Shown here in pieces: positions 1 through 6,803 of a DNA stretch of 20,175 nt (position 1 is its first letter; each line of letters starts with the position of its first letter). The stretch covers positions 1 through 20,175 of the IMG/VR virus record IMGVR_UViG_3300032284_001603; one strand, written 5' to 3'. Source of the DNA: a virus. The position numbers and the translations under genes are program-made. The notes beneath the pieces were generated by a model. That model saw nothing but the letters and a program-made list of their open reading frames with translations, had not been told where the DNA came from and made no database searches.

Positions 1-212
1 ATAACAGCACCAAAAGATACAGGTGTAACTGTTCCAGCTACTCCACCGGTAGTAACTCCACCTATTTTACCAGATGTAACCATAACAGCACCAAAAGATA
101 CAGGTATAACTGTTCCAGCTACTCCACCGGTAGTAACTCCACCTATTTTACCAGCTGTAACCATAACAGCACCGAAAGATACAGGTATAACTGTTCCAGC
201 TACTCCACCGGT
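1..212 (+). repeat. 81-bp in-frame tandem repeat, 2.6 copies
   Basis: Copies start at 1, 82 and 163. The first two are full 81-bp units (27 codons). The third matches for 50 bases and diverges after 212. Copies differ by only one to three bases each, so the duplication looks recent or is kept homogeneous by recombination. More copies may lie left of the window. Confidence 0.9.
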
Positions 213-819
213 TGTACCAGCAGTACTGCCACCAGTTACCATTACTACTCCCCCGGTTAACCCTGTTGTTCCACCAACGCCTCCAATAGTTGTTCCACCA
301 ACGACTCCTGTTACACCAAAAGTAGTTCCACCAACGATTACTACTCCTAGTGTTCCACAAACAAATATTCCATTAATTAATGGTGGATTAAATCCAGGAT
401 ACATTACACCAAGTGCTTTTTATTCTACAACAAGCCCAGTACAATCACAATTTAATTATGGACAACATCCATATCAAGCAGGTTCAACATTTAATCAAGC
501 TTTATATAATCAAGTTCCAAATGCATCTCCTTATCCATGGGGCTTACAACAAATGGAACAACCATTATCACAAGAACAAATCAATTCTTTGTTAAGAGGT
601 GAAAATGTTAATCCAACATTAACTACAGCAACAAATTACAATTGGCGTATGCCCAATGCACCAACAAATTATGGTATAACAAATTATGCAAAAAATCAAC
701 AATTGTTAGCACCATTCAAACCATTACCAACAGTAAATATTACACCAATCGCACCCTATGTACCAACTATAACAACTAATACAACTGATCAATCAGGAGC
801 CACAGGGGGCGCCGGATAA
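1..819 (+). CDS. Pro/Thr-rich repeat protein, C-terminal part (5' end outside window)
   Basis: Frame 1 is open from the first base to TAA at 817-819, so this is the last 272 codons of a gene that begins left of the window. The N-terminal half seen here is dominated by Pro, Thr and Val and starts with nearly identical 27-residue repeats (ITAPKDTG..TVPATPPVV type). Next comes a run of PPT/PPV motifs up to about residue 120, then a less biased Asn/Gln/Pro/Tyr-rich tail containing SQEQINSLLRGENVNP, and a Gly-rich end (GATGGAG). No catalytic motif, signal peptide or membrane segment is visible. It lies directly upstream of ejection-protein candidates in the same direction, so a virion structural or tail-associated role is plausible, but that is inference from position only. 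I do not recognise the family. Confidence 0.8.
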   Translation: MTAPKDTGVTVPATPPVVTPPILPDVTITAPKDTGITVPATPPVVTPPILPAVTITAPKDTGITVPATPPVVPAVLPPVTITTPPVNPVVPPTPPIVVPPTTPVTPKVVPPTITTPSVPQTNIPLINGGLNPGYITPSAFYSTTSPVQSQFNYGQHPYQAGSTFNQALYNQVPNASPYPWGLQQMEQPLSQEQINSLLRGENVNPTLTTATNYNWRMPNAPTNYGITNYAKNQQLLAPFKPLPTVNITPIAPYVPTITTNTTDQSGATGGAG

Positions 820-825
820 TTCGAT

Positions 826-833
826 GATAAATA
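826..833 (+). promoter_or_regulatory. Candidate late promoter octamer GATAAATA (distal of a pair)
   Basis: Exact GATAAATA in the gap between the repeat protein (stop at 819) and the gene at 865. A second exact copy begins 12 bases further on. With T4-late spacing (start six bases after the octamer) transcription would begin at A839. No convincing -35 element is visible upstream. Confidence 0.5.
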
Positions 834-837
834 TTAA

Positions 838-845
838 GATAAATA
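838..845 (+). promoter_or_regulatory. Candidate late promoter octamer GATAAATA (proximal of a pair)
   Basis: Exact GATAAATA, 20 bases before the ATG at 865. The predicted start, six bases past the octamer, is A851. That would give a 14-base leader whose third base begins the Shine-Dalgarno GAGGA (853-857). This is the copy most likely to drive the ejection-protein genes. Confidence 0.55.
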
Positions 846-864
846 ATACTATGAGGATATATAT

Positions 865-1590
865 ATGAGCGCAGGCAAAGGCACTAGTACTACGGTACCA
901 ACATTATCACCAGAACAAAATGCACAGATAGCGGCACAAACAGGTTTCTTTACTGGAACAGTTGCACCAACTTATCAAAATGCAGTAACTGGTGCAACTA
1001 ATCTGTATAATCAAAATGCAGGCGGTGTCTTAAATGCCGCACAAAACTTAGCTGGTACAGCACAACAAGCTGGTCAACAGTTAGGACAAACAGGGGCATC
1101 AGCATTGAACACTGGTGTAACAGGATTAGAAAGTTTATTTTCACCCGATTACGAACAAAGTCAAATCAATGCAGCCATGGCTCCTGCTCAAGCACAATAT
1201 GCACAAAACTTAGCTGGACAACAAGCACAATTTGGTGGTGCTGGTCAATTAGGTTCAGCACGACAAGCTTTAGCAGGACAACAACTAGCTGGAACAACAC
1301 AAGCTGCAATGGCACAAACAGCCGCACAAATTCAAGCTGGTATAGAATCACAAAAAGCTGCCGCAGCTGGTCAATTAGCTGGATTAGGTCAAGCTGGATT
1401 AGGTCAAGCGATAGGTGCACAAGGACAAGCTGTTACAGCCGCGATGACTCCACAACAATTGTATAATCAATATGCTAGTGTTATATTTGGTACACCAAGT
1501 GCAAGTTACAATCCTAACTTTTCTGGTACTCAATCTACAACTACTAGTGGTTCAAATCTTGGAGCATCCTTTAAGGGTATTTCATTTTAA
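865..1590 (+). CDS. Ala/Gln/Gly-rich virion protein, probable DNA-ejection (internal virion) protein
   Basis: 241 residues. The start is set by GAGGA at 853-857, seven bases before ATG. Residues about 50-195 are extremely rich in Ala, Gln and Gly, with few charges and many AxxAxQ and GLGQAG patterns, so long amphipathic helices are likely. The N-terminus (about 1-45) and the C-terminus (MTPQQLYNQYASVIFGTP, then a Ser/Thr/Gly tail) are different in character. Short Ala/Gln-rich helical proteins just upstream of a transglycosylase-bearing internal virion protein are typical of podovirus ejection modules (compare T7 gp14). The assignment rests on composition and on the next two genes. No catalytic motif is seen. 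It could instead be another minor capsid or tail protein. Confidence 0.65.
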   Translation: MSAGKGTSTTVPTLSPEQNAQIAAQTGFFTGTVAPTYQNAVTGATNLYNQNAGGVLNAAQNLAGTAQQAGQQLGQTGASALNTGVTGLESLFSPDYEQSQINAAMAPAQAQYAQNLAGQQAQFGGAGQLGSARQALAGQQLAGTTQAAMAQTAAQIQAGIESQKAAAAGQLAGLGQAGLGQAIGAQGQAVTAAMTPQQLYNQYASVIFGTPSASYNPNFSGTQSTTTSGSNLGASFKGISF

Positions 1591-1607
1591 TATAAAGAAA
1601 TAAAAAC

Positions 1608-3998
1608 ATGCCACAATATAATCAAGATACTGGTCAATGGGAAGAAACTGATGAAGAAAAACGTCAGCGTGAAGAAACGGCTGCGACTCCTGTACAAAAA
1701 CAGGAGTCAACAACATATGGTGATGGTAGCCAAGAACATAAAACAACTATAAATGTTCCAGCTAATATAGGTCCAGTTAGTCCAACCAATTATAATGCTT
1801 ATATTGGTCAACAAGAATCTAGTAACAATCCCAATATTGGTTATCATTATCCCGTTAACCAAGAAGGACAACGACAATCATCAGCATATGGTACATATGG
1901 TATTACAGGAGCAGCTTATAAAGATGTTCAAGCTGCCAATCCAAAATATGCAAATAGAGATATCACAAGTTTAACTCCAGCTGAACAAACTGAAGTTAAC
2001 AATACATATAAAGGTGTTTTAGCTACACAATTACAAAATCAAGGTATAGAACCAAGCGAATCAAATATACGCGGTGCACATTTCTTAGGTGCAAAAGGTT
2101 TAAGTGATTATTTAACGAATGGTACAATTAGTCCTCAAGCAGCTGCCGCAAATGGTGGAATTCAAAATGTACAAAATATAGTACAAAATAGAATGGGCGG
2201 ACAACCTTCGCCATCAAGTCAACCATCTATTACTGGACCAGTTTCTCCCACTAGTTTACAAAATCAAGCAAATATAGCACCGCCCGGTGAAGCAAGTTAT
2301 ACACCAACACAAAATTTATACAATGCAGCTGGCACAACAGGTGGAATGGGTTTGCAAATGCCAAATCAACAACCACAAATAGCACCTGGTTTTCCAGCTA
2401 GTACCCAAGTAGGTATACCTTCAACAAATGAAAGCGTAAATACATACCAGGCTAATCAAGATAATCCATTAGAATTATTAAAAATACGTAATGATGATAG
2501 TCATCCAGAATGGATTCGTGAACGAGCTGGTAATCGAGCTAGTGAATTGTTAAATCAAGAAGTTAAGCAAAAAGAAGCTACACAACAAGTACAAGATTTA
2601 GCCATGGCAGCCGCACAAGGTGATCCCAAAGCTTCAAGACAAATTGCAAATGAATTATCAAGTAAAGAAGGATCATGGGCAAAGATGATTTTGCTTGGCT
2701 TCATTAGCCCACAATTGGCTGGTGAAGAAGCTGTTAAATTGGGTTTTGGTAATAAATGGCAACCAGCTATGGATGCTAATGGTAAAGCTGGATTGATTGA
2801 ATACAATGCAAAAGGTTTACCATTACGTGGTACATTAGAAAACGGTAAACCAATGACACCAGAAGAACTAACCGCTTATGCATCACAAGGTGTAGGTAAA
2901 GCAACTGATTTAAGTATGACATTGCATCAAGCTCCTGTTAACGGAGAATTGCATACATTTGAATCTAAGCGTACAGCTAGTGGTATGATATATCGTGATT
3001 CTACAGCAAATGGTCAATGGTCTCGTCAAGCTCCAGCTAGTATGACTACAATGGGTCAACAAGATCCTGGTCATATTAAAGGATTAACAGCAGCCAACTC
3101 AATTGTAACTAAAATGAGTAAAGCTAATCAAGATGCAATTGCCGCAACTGGTCGACCATTGTATTCACAAGATCAAATTATACAAGCACGTAATGAATCT
3201 TATTCATCTATAGCAGGTAAACCATTTGGTGGCGGTGCATTACCAGTACCAAGTACAGAAGGTGCTACAACAGCTCCAACAGCTCCAGCAGCTTTCCCGC
3301 GCATAGCACCCGGAGCACCAACTACAGCACCAACGACATCACCAACTACAGCACCAACTACAGCACCAATTGGACCAAAAAGTATAGCACAACAAATATT
3401 AGATTATGATACTCCGGCCCCAACTGGTCCTACTACACCAACTAAGATTGCTATAATGAATGAAGTTAATCGTTTAGCAAGTGAGCAAGGTAAAACATAT
3501 GATGGTTCACAATATAAAATTGCAGCCAAAACTAGACAAGACTTTACAACAGGTAAGCAAGGTCAAGCTGTACAAAGTATGAATGTTGCTGTTGATCATT
3601 TGGATACATTAGATAAAGCCGCTAAAGAATTAAACAATGGTAATATTCCATTGTTTAATAGTATTGCACAACAATATGCTAAAAATACAGGTCAATCTGC
3701 TCCAACGAATTTTGATGCACTTAAATCAATTGTAGGTAGTGAAGTTGCTAAAGCAGTATCAGGTGGTGCAAGTGCATTAGGTGATCGTGAAGAAATTCGT
3801 AGAGAAATTGACAAAGCAAATAGCCCACAACAGTTAGCTGAAGTTATTAAAAAGTATCAACAATTGATGGCTGGTCAAGTTAAAGGTCTAAAACAAACTT
3901 ATGAAAGTGCAGGCTTAAAAGATTTTGATAAAAAACTTTTACCAAGAACAATACAAGTATTAAATTCAGTACAAGAACCGACAAGGAGTAAATGGTAA
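1608..3998 (+). CDS. Internal virion protein with N-terminal lytic transglycosylase domain
   Basis: 796 residues. After a charged N-terminus, residues about 60-170 look like a lysozyme-fold transglycosylase. YIGQQESSNNPN carries the probable catalytic Glu70, SSAYGTYGIT (91-100) matches the usual S-x-YG-x-Y-I substrate loop, and RGAHFLGAKGLSDYL follows. Such domains in virion proteins (T7 gp16, for example) open the peptidoglycan during DNA ejection. A Gln/Pro-rich stretch and a middle helical region come next, then a Thr/Pro/Ala linker at about 547-610. A C-terminal helical domain (about 615-790, VDHLDTLDKAAKELNNGN and GDREEIRREIDKANSPQQL) is of a type common in phage internal virion and tape-measure-like proteins. 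There is no strong Shine-Dalgarno. The stop overlaps the next start. The domain call is firm; the ejection role is inference from domain and context. Confidence 0.8.
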   Translation: MPQYNQDTGQWEETDEEKRQREETAATPVQKQESTTYGDGSQEHKTTINVPANIGPVSPTNYNAYIGQQESSNNPNIGYHYPVNQEGQRQSSAYGTYGITGAAYKDVQAANPKYANRDITSLTPAEQTEVNNTYKGVLATQLQNQGIEPSESNIRGAHFLGAKGLSDYLTNGTISPQAAAANGGIQNVQNIVQNRMGGQPSPSSQPSITGPVSPTSLQNQANIAPPGEASYTPTQNLYNAAGTTGGMGLQMPNQQPQIAPGFPASTQVGIPSTNESVNTYQANQDNPLELLKIRNDDSHPEWIRERAGNRASELLNQEVKQKEATQQVQDLAMAAAQGDPKASRQIANELSSKEGSWAKMILLGFISPQLAGEEAVKLGFGNKWQPAMDANGKAGLIEYNAKGLPLRGTLENGKPMTPEELTAYASQGVGKATDLSMTLHQAPVNGELHTFESKRTASGMIYRDSTANGQWSRQAPASMTTMGQQDPGHIKGLTAANSIVTKMSKANQDAIAATGRPLYSQDQIIQARNESYSSIAGKPFGGGALPVPSTEGATTAPTAPAAFPRIAPGAPTTAPTTSPTTAPTTAPIGPKSIAQQILDYDTPAPTGPTTPTKIAIMNEVNRLASEQGKTYDGSQYKIAAKTRQDFTTGKQGQAVQSMNVAVDHLDTLDKAAKELNNGNIPLFNSIAQQYAKNTGQSAPTNFDALKSIVGSEVAKAVSGGASALGDREEIRREIDKANSPQQLAEVIKKYQQLMAGQVKGLKQTYESAGLKDFDKKLLPRTIQVLNSVQEPTRSKW
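3315..3362 (+). repeat. 12-bp tandem repeat coding an Ala-Pro-Thr-Thr linker
   Basis: Four units of GCACCAACTACA type (3315, 3327, 3339, 3351) with one or two substitutions. They code APTT-APTT-SPTT-APTT within the Pro/Thr linker of the internal virion protein. The linker probably separates the transglycosylase half from the C-terminal helical domain. Repeat number may vary between relatives. Confidence 0.8.
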
Positions 3999-4651
3999 TG
4001 CCAAGAAACGTAACAATACAATTTGATGATGGTACAAGTCATGTCTATGAAGATGTGCCAGATGAAATACATGATGACGAAGTTAACGCAAGAGCAACTT
4101 CACAATTTGGTAAAGATGTTTCTAATGTACAAAATGAAACACAACAAAAACAAGATCAAAGTCCTACAATAGGAACTGCATTGGTAGGTGGTGCACAAAC
4201 AGGTGCAAATATGATAGGACAAGCTTTAGGTCATCCTTTAGTACAATATGGTTTAGAATTAGCTGCTGGTAAAAAGTTTATTGTCGATCCAATATTAAAA
4301 TCAATGAACAACAGACCTGGCATGACACCGTCTGCACCTGTTGCACCAACTACACCGGTTAATCCTGCCGCCGGAGGATCAATGCTTAATCCAACATGGG
4401 ACGCAGCATTAAAACAACCAATTAGTCAACCTAGCATTATACAAAGAGCAACAGAATACACAAGACAAGGTATGGCTCGTGCACATGCAGTAGGTGATAT
4501 TGCAATGCAAAAAGTTATGCAAAATGCAGGCAATATCGGTAGAGCAGGAGTAGGCCTAGGTGCATTAACATATAGTCAAGGATTAAATCCAAACGAACAG
4601 GCTGAGTTGCAACGCAGACAACAAGTGCCTTTTCAACCATATTCTAGATAA
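3998..4651 (+). CDS. Probable internal virion/ejection protein
   Basis: 217 residues from ATG 3998. Its first base is the last base of the preceding TAA. An in-frame ATG at 3992 lies only three bases after AAGGAG (3983-3988), whereas 3998 lies nine bases after it, so 3998 is preferred. The N-terminus (VTIQFDDGTSHVYEDVPD, then EVNARATSQFGKDV) matches a small N-terminal module I know from phage internal virion and tail-associated proteins. Residues about 55-95 are Gly/Ala-rich and hydrophobic (TIGTALVGGAQTG, GLELAAGKKF) and could insert in a membrane. A Pro-rich linker and a helical, basic C-terminus follow. Its place after a gp16-like protein suggests a partner in DNA ejection. The function is inference. 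Confidence 0.65.
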   Translation: MPRNVTIQFDDGTSHVYEDVPDEIHDDEVNARATSQFGKDVSNVQNETQQKQDQSPTIGTALVGGAQTGANMIGQALGHPLVQYGLELAAGKKFIVDPILKSMNNRPGMTPSAPVAPTTPVNPAAGGSMLNPTWDAALKQPISQPSIIQRATEYTRQGMARAHAVGDIAMQKVMQNAGNIGRAGVGLGALTYSQGLNPNEQAELQRRQQVPFQPYSR

Positions 4652-4659
4652 GGGTAGCA

Positions 4660-5097
4660 ATGAATACATTAGACCAATTAAAAGAAACATACAGTGATAA
4701 TTTTGTAAACAGTTATCGCATACATTCAATACATTTTAACATTGAGGGTGAGAATTTTTATAGTTGGCATAAACTATTACAAAAGATGTATGAAGATTCA
4801 GAAGCTATACAAGATGATCTTGGCGAATTGATTCGTGCATGTGGTGAATATGCACCAGAAACAATTGGTGATATCATGAGCTATGCTGATATGGAAGATA
4901 CAATCGCACCAAGCTCTGATCCAAAAGATTTATTAAAATTAGTTCTTGAAGGTCAAGAACATATGATTAATAGTTATATTAAATTAGAAGAAATTGCTGA
5001 AGTAGAAGAATATGATGATATTGCAAATTTTGCACAAGATCGTATTCGTAAACATAAGAAATTTGCTTGGATGCTAAGAGCCAGCTTAGAATATTAA
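4660..5097 (+). CDS. Dps/ferritin-like protein
   Basis: 145 residues. IHFNIEGENFYSWHKLLQ followed by DDLGELIRACGEYAP matches the helix A-B region of the Dps family (DNA-binding, iron-storing dodecamers that protect DNA from peroxide). Aligning by spacing with E. coli Dps gives ligands H25 (H51), H37 (H63), D52 (D78) and E56 (E82). The usual Asp four residues after the second His (D67) is Q41 here. The rest is a predicted four-helix bundle of normal Dps core length. The Lys-rich DNA-binding tail is absent at the N-terminus, though the C-terminus has RIRKHKK. It follows the ejection genes after an eight-base gap and overlaps the converging acetyltransferase gene by 12 bases. It may protect phage DNA or manage host iron, or be a virion component; that is inference. 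Confidence 0.8.
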   Translation: MNTLDQLKETYSDNFVNSYRIHSIHFNIEGENFYSWHKLLQKMYEDSEAIQDDLGELIRACGEYAPETIGDIMSYADMEDTIAPSSDPKDLLKLVLEGQEHMINSYIKLEEIAEVEEYDDIANFAQDRIRKHKKFAWMLRASLEY

Positions 5098-5577
5098 ACG
5101 TTTATAGCAATAACTACCACGAATATCATAATTATTTTTCTCATGTAACTTTATGAAACCATCACGATCTTTACGCATAGTAGTTGAACATATGATTGGA
5201 ACTTTGCAAGTAAAAGCAAAAGCTTCCCAAATTGCCATCATTTCTTTAATTAACTTAACACGTAATCTTATTGGTAATTGCATATCTAAATGTGCCATGC
5301 GAATTACAACCATTTCGTCATCTGACCATGGAGCTCGTTCATTGCGAACCGCCCATGTATATGCTAATAAATTGCCTTCATCATCTTTAGCTATTGAGAC
5401 CAATTCGTCATTTGGCATAAAAAATTGTTTAACTATCGCTAACGTGATATTTCTACTATAAGCAACAGGATCAGGTTTAAATATGGTATCAATTTCAGAT
5501 TCAAAGTTTTTTTGTGTTAGTGAAACAATGTTTGACACATCTAATCCACTAGCTGGAGACCAAGAGTAATATTTCAT
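5086..5577 (-). CDS. GNAT-like N-acetyltransferase, degenerate
   Basis: 163 residues from ATG at 5577-5575. An in-frame ATG exists 30 bases upstream, but AAAGGA sits six bases before the 5577 start, so the shorter form is chosen. LVSIAKDDEGNLLAYTWAV looks like GNAT strands beta3-beta4. MVVIRMAHLDMQLPIRLRVKLIKEMM sits where motif A should be, but the acetyl-CoA-binding Q/RxxGxG/A loop is replaced by PIRLRV. DGFIKLHEKNNYDIRGSYCYKR is a typical C-terminal motif B. Substrate is unknown, and activity is uncertain given the loop. It is the only minus-strand gene in the window. It runs into the 3' end of the Dps-like gene and diverges from the small terminase gene across a 54-base gap. Confidence 0.65.
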   Translation of the reverse strand: MKYYSWSPASGLDVSNIVSLTQKNFESEIDTIFKPDPVAYSRNITLAIVKQFFMPNDELVSIAKDDEGNLLAYTWAVRNERAPWSDDEMVVIRMAHLDMQLPIRLRVKLIKEMMAIWEAFAFTCKVPIICSTTMRKDRDGFIKLHEKNNYDIRGSYCYKRLIF

Positions 5578-5618
5578 TTCGATTCCTTTCGATCTGATAT
5601 TTAACATAAAATAAAAAC

Positions 5619-5626
5619 GATAAATA
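5619..5626 (+). promoter_or_regulatory. Candidate late promoter GATAAATA, leaderless geometry
   Basis: Exact GATAAATA separated by five bases (ACATT) from ATG 5632. With the T4-late spacing the transcript would start at A of the ATG. No Shine-Dalgarno is seen between the octamer and the start or just before it, which fits a leaderless message. The site lies in the divergent gap beside the minus-strand acetyltransferase gene. Confidence 0.6.
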
Positions 5627-5631
5627 ACATT

Positions 5632-6015
5632 ATGAAAAAAAGAATAGAACCAAGCATAGATAAAATAGTTGAAGTGCCAATCATACCGGTTAAAAAGTTA
5701 ACTGGTAAAGGTGGTGCTAGACCAGGTGCAGGCAGAAGAAAAGGTAGTACTCAAGAAATTAGTGTAAACACTTTATTAGCTAAACTTAAAGAAAAGTCTG
5801 GTGGTAAAGATTATGAAGATTTATTGGTTACTGATTTTTTGATAGCTAGAACTAAAGATCCACAACTTACTCACAAATATCATACATTGATATTAGGAAA
5901 AGTTATGAATACTTTAGCTAAAATTGAAGTAACAGATTCGGCTGATGCTGTTGAAAGCAAAAAATTAGCATTTGCTGATGCTTTAGCTAAGTTAACCGGA
6001 ATTGAGAAAGACTAA
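5632..6015 (+). CDS. terS: Probable terminase small subunit
   Basis: 127 residues. KGGARPGAGRRKGSTQE (about 25-42) is the Gly/Arg/Pro-rich motif often found at the N-terminus of phage small terminases and of related DNA-binding packaging proteins. It is followed by a helical segment (ISVNTLLAKLKEKSGGKDYEDLLVTDFL) and a second helical region (about 80-120) that could mediate oligomerisation. The small terminase recognises phage DNA and hands it to the large subunit, coded at 9355 in the same direction. Here the two are separated by about 3.3 kb of small genes, unlike the usual adjacent pair. No ribosome-binding site precedes ATG, and the start lies five bases after GATAAATA. The motif is not exclusive to small terminases, so the call is probable rather than certain. 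Confidence 0.6.
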   Translation: MKKRIEPSIDKIVEVPIIPVKKLTGKGGARPGAGRRKGSTQEISVNTLLAKLKEKSGGKDYEDLLVTDFLIARTKDPQLTHKYHTLILGKVMNTLAKIEVTDSADAVESKKLAFADALAKLTGIEKD

Positions 6016-6023
6016 ATATAATT

Positions 6024-6173
6024 ATGCCACTTATTAAATCAACATCGAATAAAGCATTTTCAAAAAATGTCAAAAAGGAAATAGCTAATGGTAAGCCAAC
6101 TAAGCAAGCTGTGGCAATAGCCTATGCAACAAAACGCACGGCAGCTAATAAATCTAAAGGAAAAACAAAATGA
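6024..6173 (+). CDS. Small basic conserved phage protein
   Basis: 49 residues, too short for many gene finders. The sequence MPLIKSTSNKAFSKNV, then GKPTKQAVAIAYATKR, is a well-known small-protein pattern in phage genomes (MPLIK.. KKA.. GKPQKQAVAIA). It is strongly basic, ends in a Lys-rich tail (NKSKGKTK) and is probably helical. ATGA at 6170-6173 couples it to the next gene. There is no good Shine-Dalgarno. Five bases upstream of ATG lies ACTAAATA, a six-of-eight match to the late octamer at the same spacing as at 5619. The function is not established; nucleic-acid binding is plausible from charge. Confidence 0.7.
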   Translation: MPLIKSTSNKAFSKNVKKEIANGKPTKQAVAIAYATKRTAANKSKGKTK

Positions 6174-6541
6174 AATCAAAAGATCAAGACGATAAAAACC
6201 TAGCTTTTAATGGTCAAGGTGGCGATGGTTATAGTCGCAATGCTAGAACAGGTACAGAACAAGTAAATCATTGGTCACGTACTGAATCAAGTGATAAGTT
6301 AATCAATAAGGGTCGTGGTCCTACAGTAGGTAATCAAGATTATCGTTTAATGGATGTAGGTCCTTCAGCAACCAAAGATGCATATAGAGCCCCTCCAACA
6401 ACTAAATCAGTTCCAAGTACAAAATTTACTAATATTGATAGCATTAAAGGTAAATCACAAGATCGTGGTCAAGGTGGTACTGGTGTAGATAAACCAAAGA
6501 ATAATTGTTCAATTAACTTTGGACCTAAGAGTCAATATTAA
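6170..6541 (+). CDS. Hypothetical Gly/Ser/Asn-rich protein
   Basis: 123 residues, starting inside the previous gene's stop (ATGA overlap), preceded by AAAGGAAAAA with a short spacer. The composition is hydrophilic and low in hydrophobic residues (GQGGDGYSRNARTG, KGRGPTVGNQDYR, GKSQDRGQGGTG), so it is probably mostly disordered. I do not recognise a family. It belongs to a tightly spaced small-gene cassette after the small terminase, so a virion accessory or packaging-related role is possible. Confidence 0.65.
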   Translation: MKSKDQDDKNLAFNGQGGDGYSRNARTGTEQVNHWSRTESSDKLINKGRGPTVGNQDYRLMDVGPSATKDAYRAPPTTKSVPSTKFTNIDSIKGKSQDRGQGGTGVDKPKNNCSINFGPKSQY

Positions 6542-6556
6542 TATTAAGGATATATA

Positions 6557-6796
6557 ATGGCAACTAAAAAAACAACACATGGCGCTCACATGAAAAAAGC
6601 CGAGCATCACATGAAAGAAGCGCATAAGTGGATTCAAAAAGCAATTGAGCATCCTGGTGCTTTACATAGAGAACTTGGTGTACCAATTGGTAAAACAATT
6701 CCAGCTAAAAAATTAGCTAAGGCTGAAAAAGCCCCAGGTGTTGAGGGTAAACGTGCACGTTTAGCTGAAACATTAAAAGGTTTCCGTAAAGGATAA
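6557..6796 (+). CDS. Small basic conserved phage protein (GALHRELGVP motif)
   Basis: 79 residues with AAGGA upstream at a suitable distance. A His/Lys-rich N-terminus (HGAHMKKAEHHMKEAHKW) leads into KAIEHPGALHRELGVPIGK, then IPAKKLAKAEKAPG and RARLAETLKGFRKG. The GALHRELGVP-(x)n-IPAKKL-(x)n-R-A-LA-TLK pattern recurs in many phage genomes as a short uncharacterised protein near structural genes. It is very basic (many Lys and His), so DNA or RNA contact is plausible. The His cluster could bind metal, but no defined site is seen. Function unknown. Confidence 0.75.
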   Translation: MATKKTTHGAHMKKAEHHMKEAHKWIQKAIEHPGALHRELGVPIGKTIPAKKLAKAEKAPGVEGKRARLAETLKGFRKG

Positions 6797-6803
6797 GAAA
6801 TAT

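Noticed and set aside
1-212. Possible CRISPR array because of regular repeats
   Set aside because: The repeats are directly adjacent, in frame, coding and without spacers.
148-360. Minus-strand open frame rich in Trp, Asn and Arg
   Set aside because: It is the antisense of the Pro/Thr repeat region; the odd composition is just the complement of repeated CCA/ACT codons, and no ribosome-binding site is present.
1166-1420. Minus-strand open frame rich in Leu and Val
   Set aside because: Antisense of Ala/Gln codons in the ejection-protein gene; low-complexity mirror composition.
2555-2806. Minus-strand open frame of 83 codons
   Set aside because: Lies wholly inside the internal virion protein gene with no start signal or recognisable protein motif.
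5153-5461. Plus-strand open frame opposite the acetyltransferase gene
   Set aside because: The minus-strand gene has a good ribosome-binding site and GNAT-like motifs; the plus frame has neither.
5578-5607. Upstream ATG for the minus-strand acetyltransferase
   Set aside because: AAAGGA is placed correctly for the ATG at 5577, and the extra ten residues are coded by the ribosome-binding region itself.
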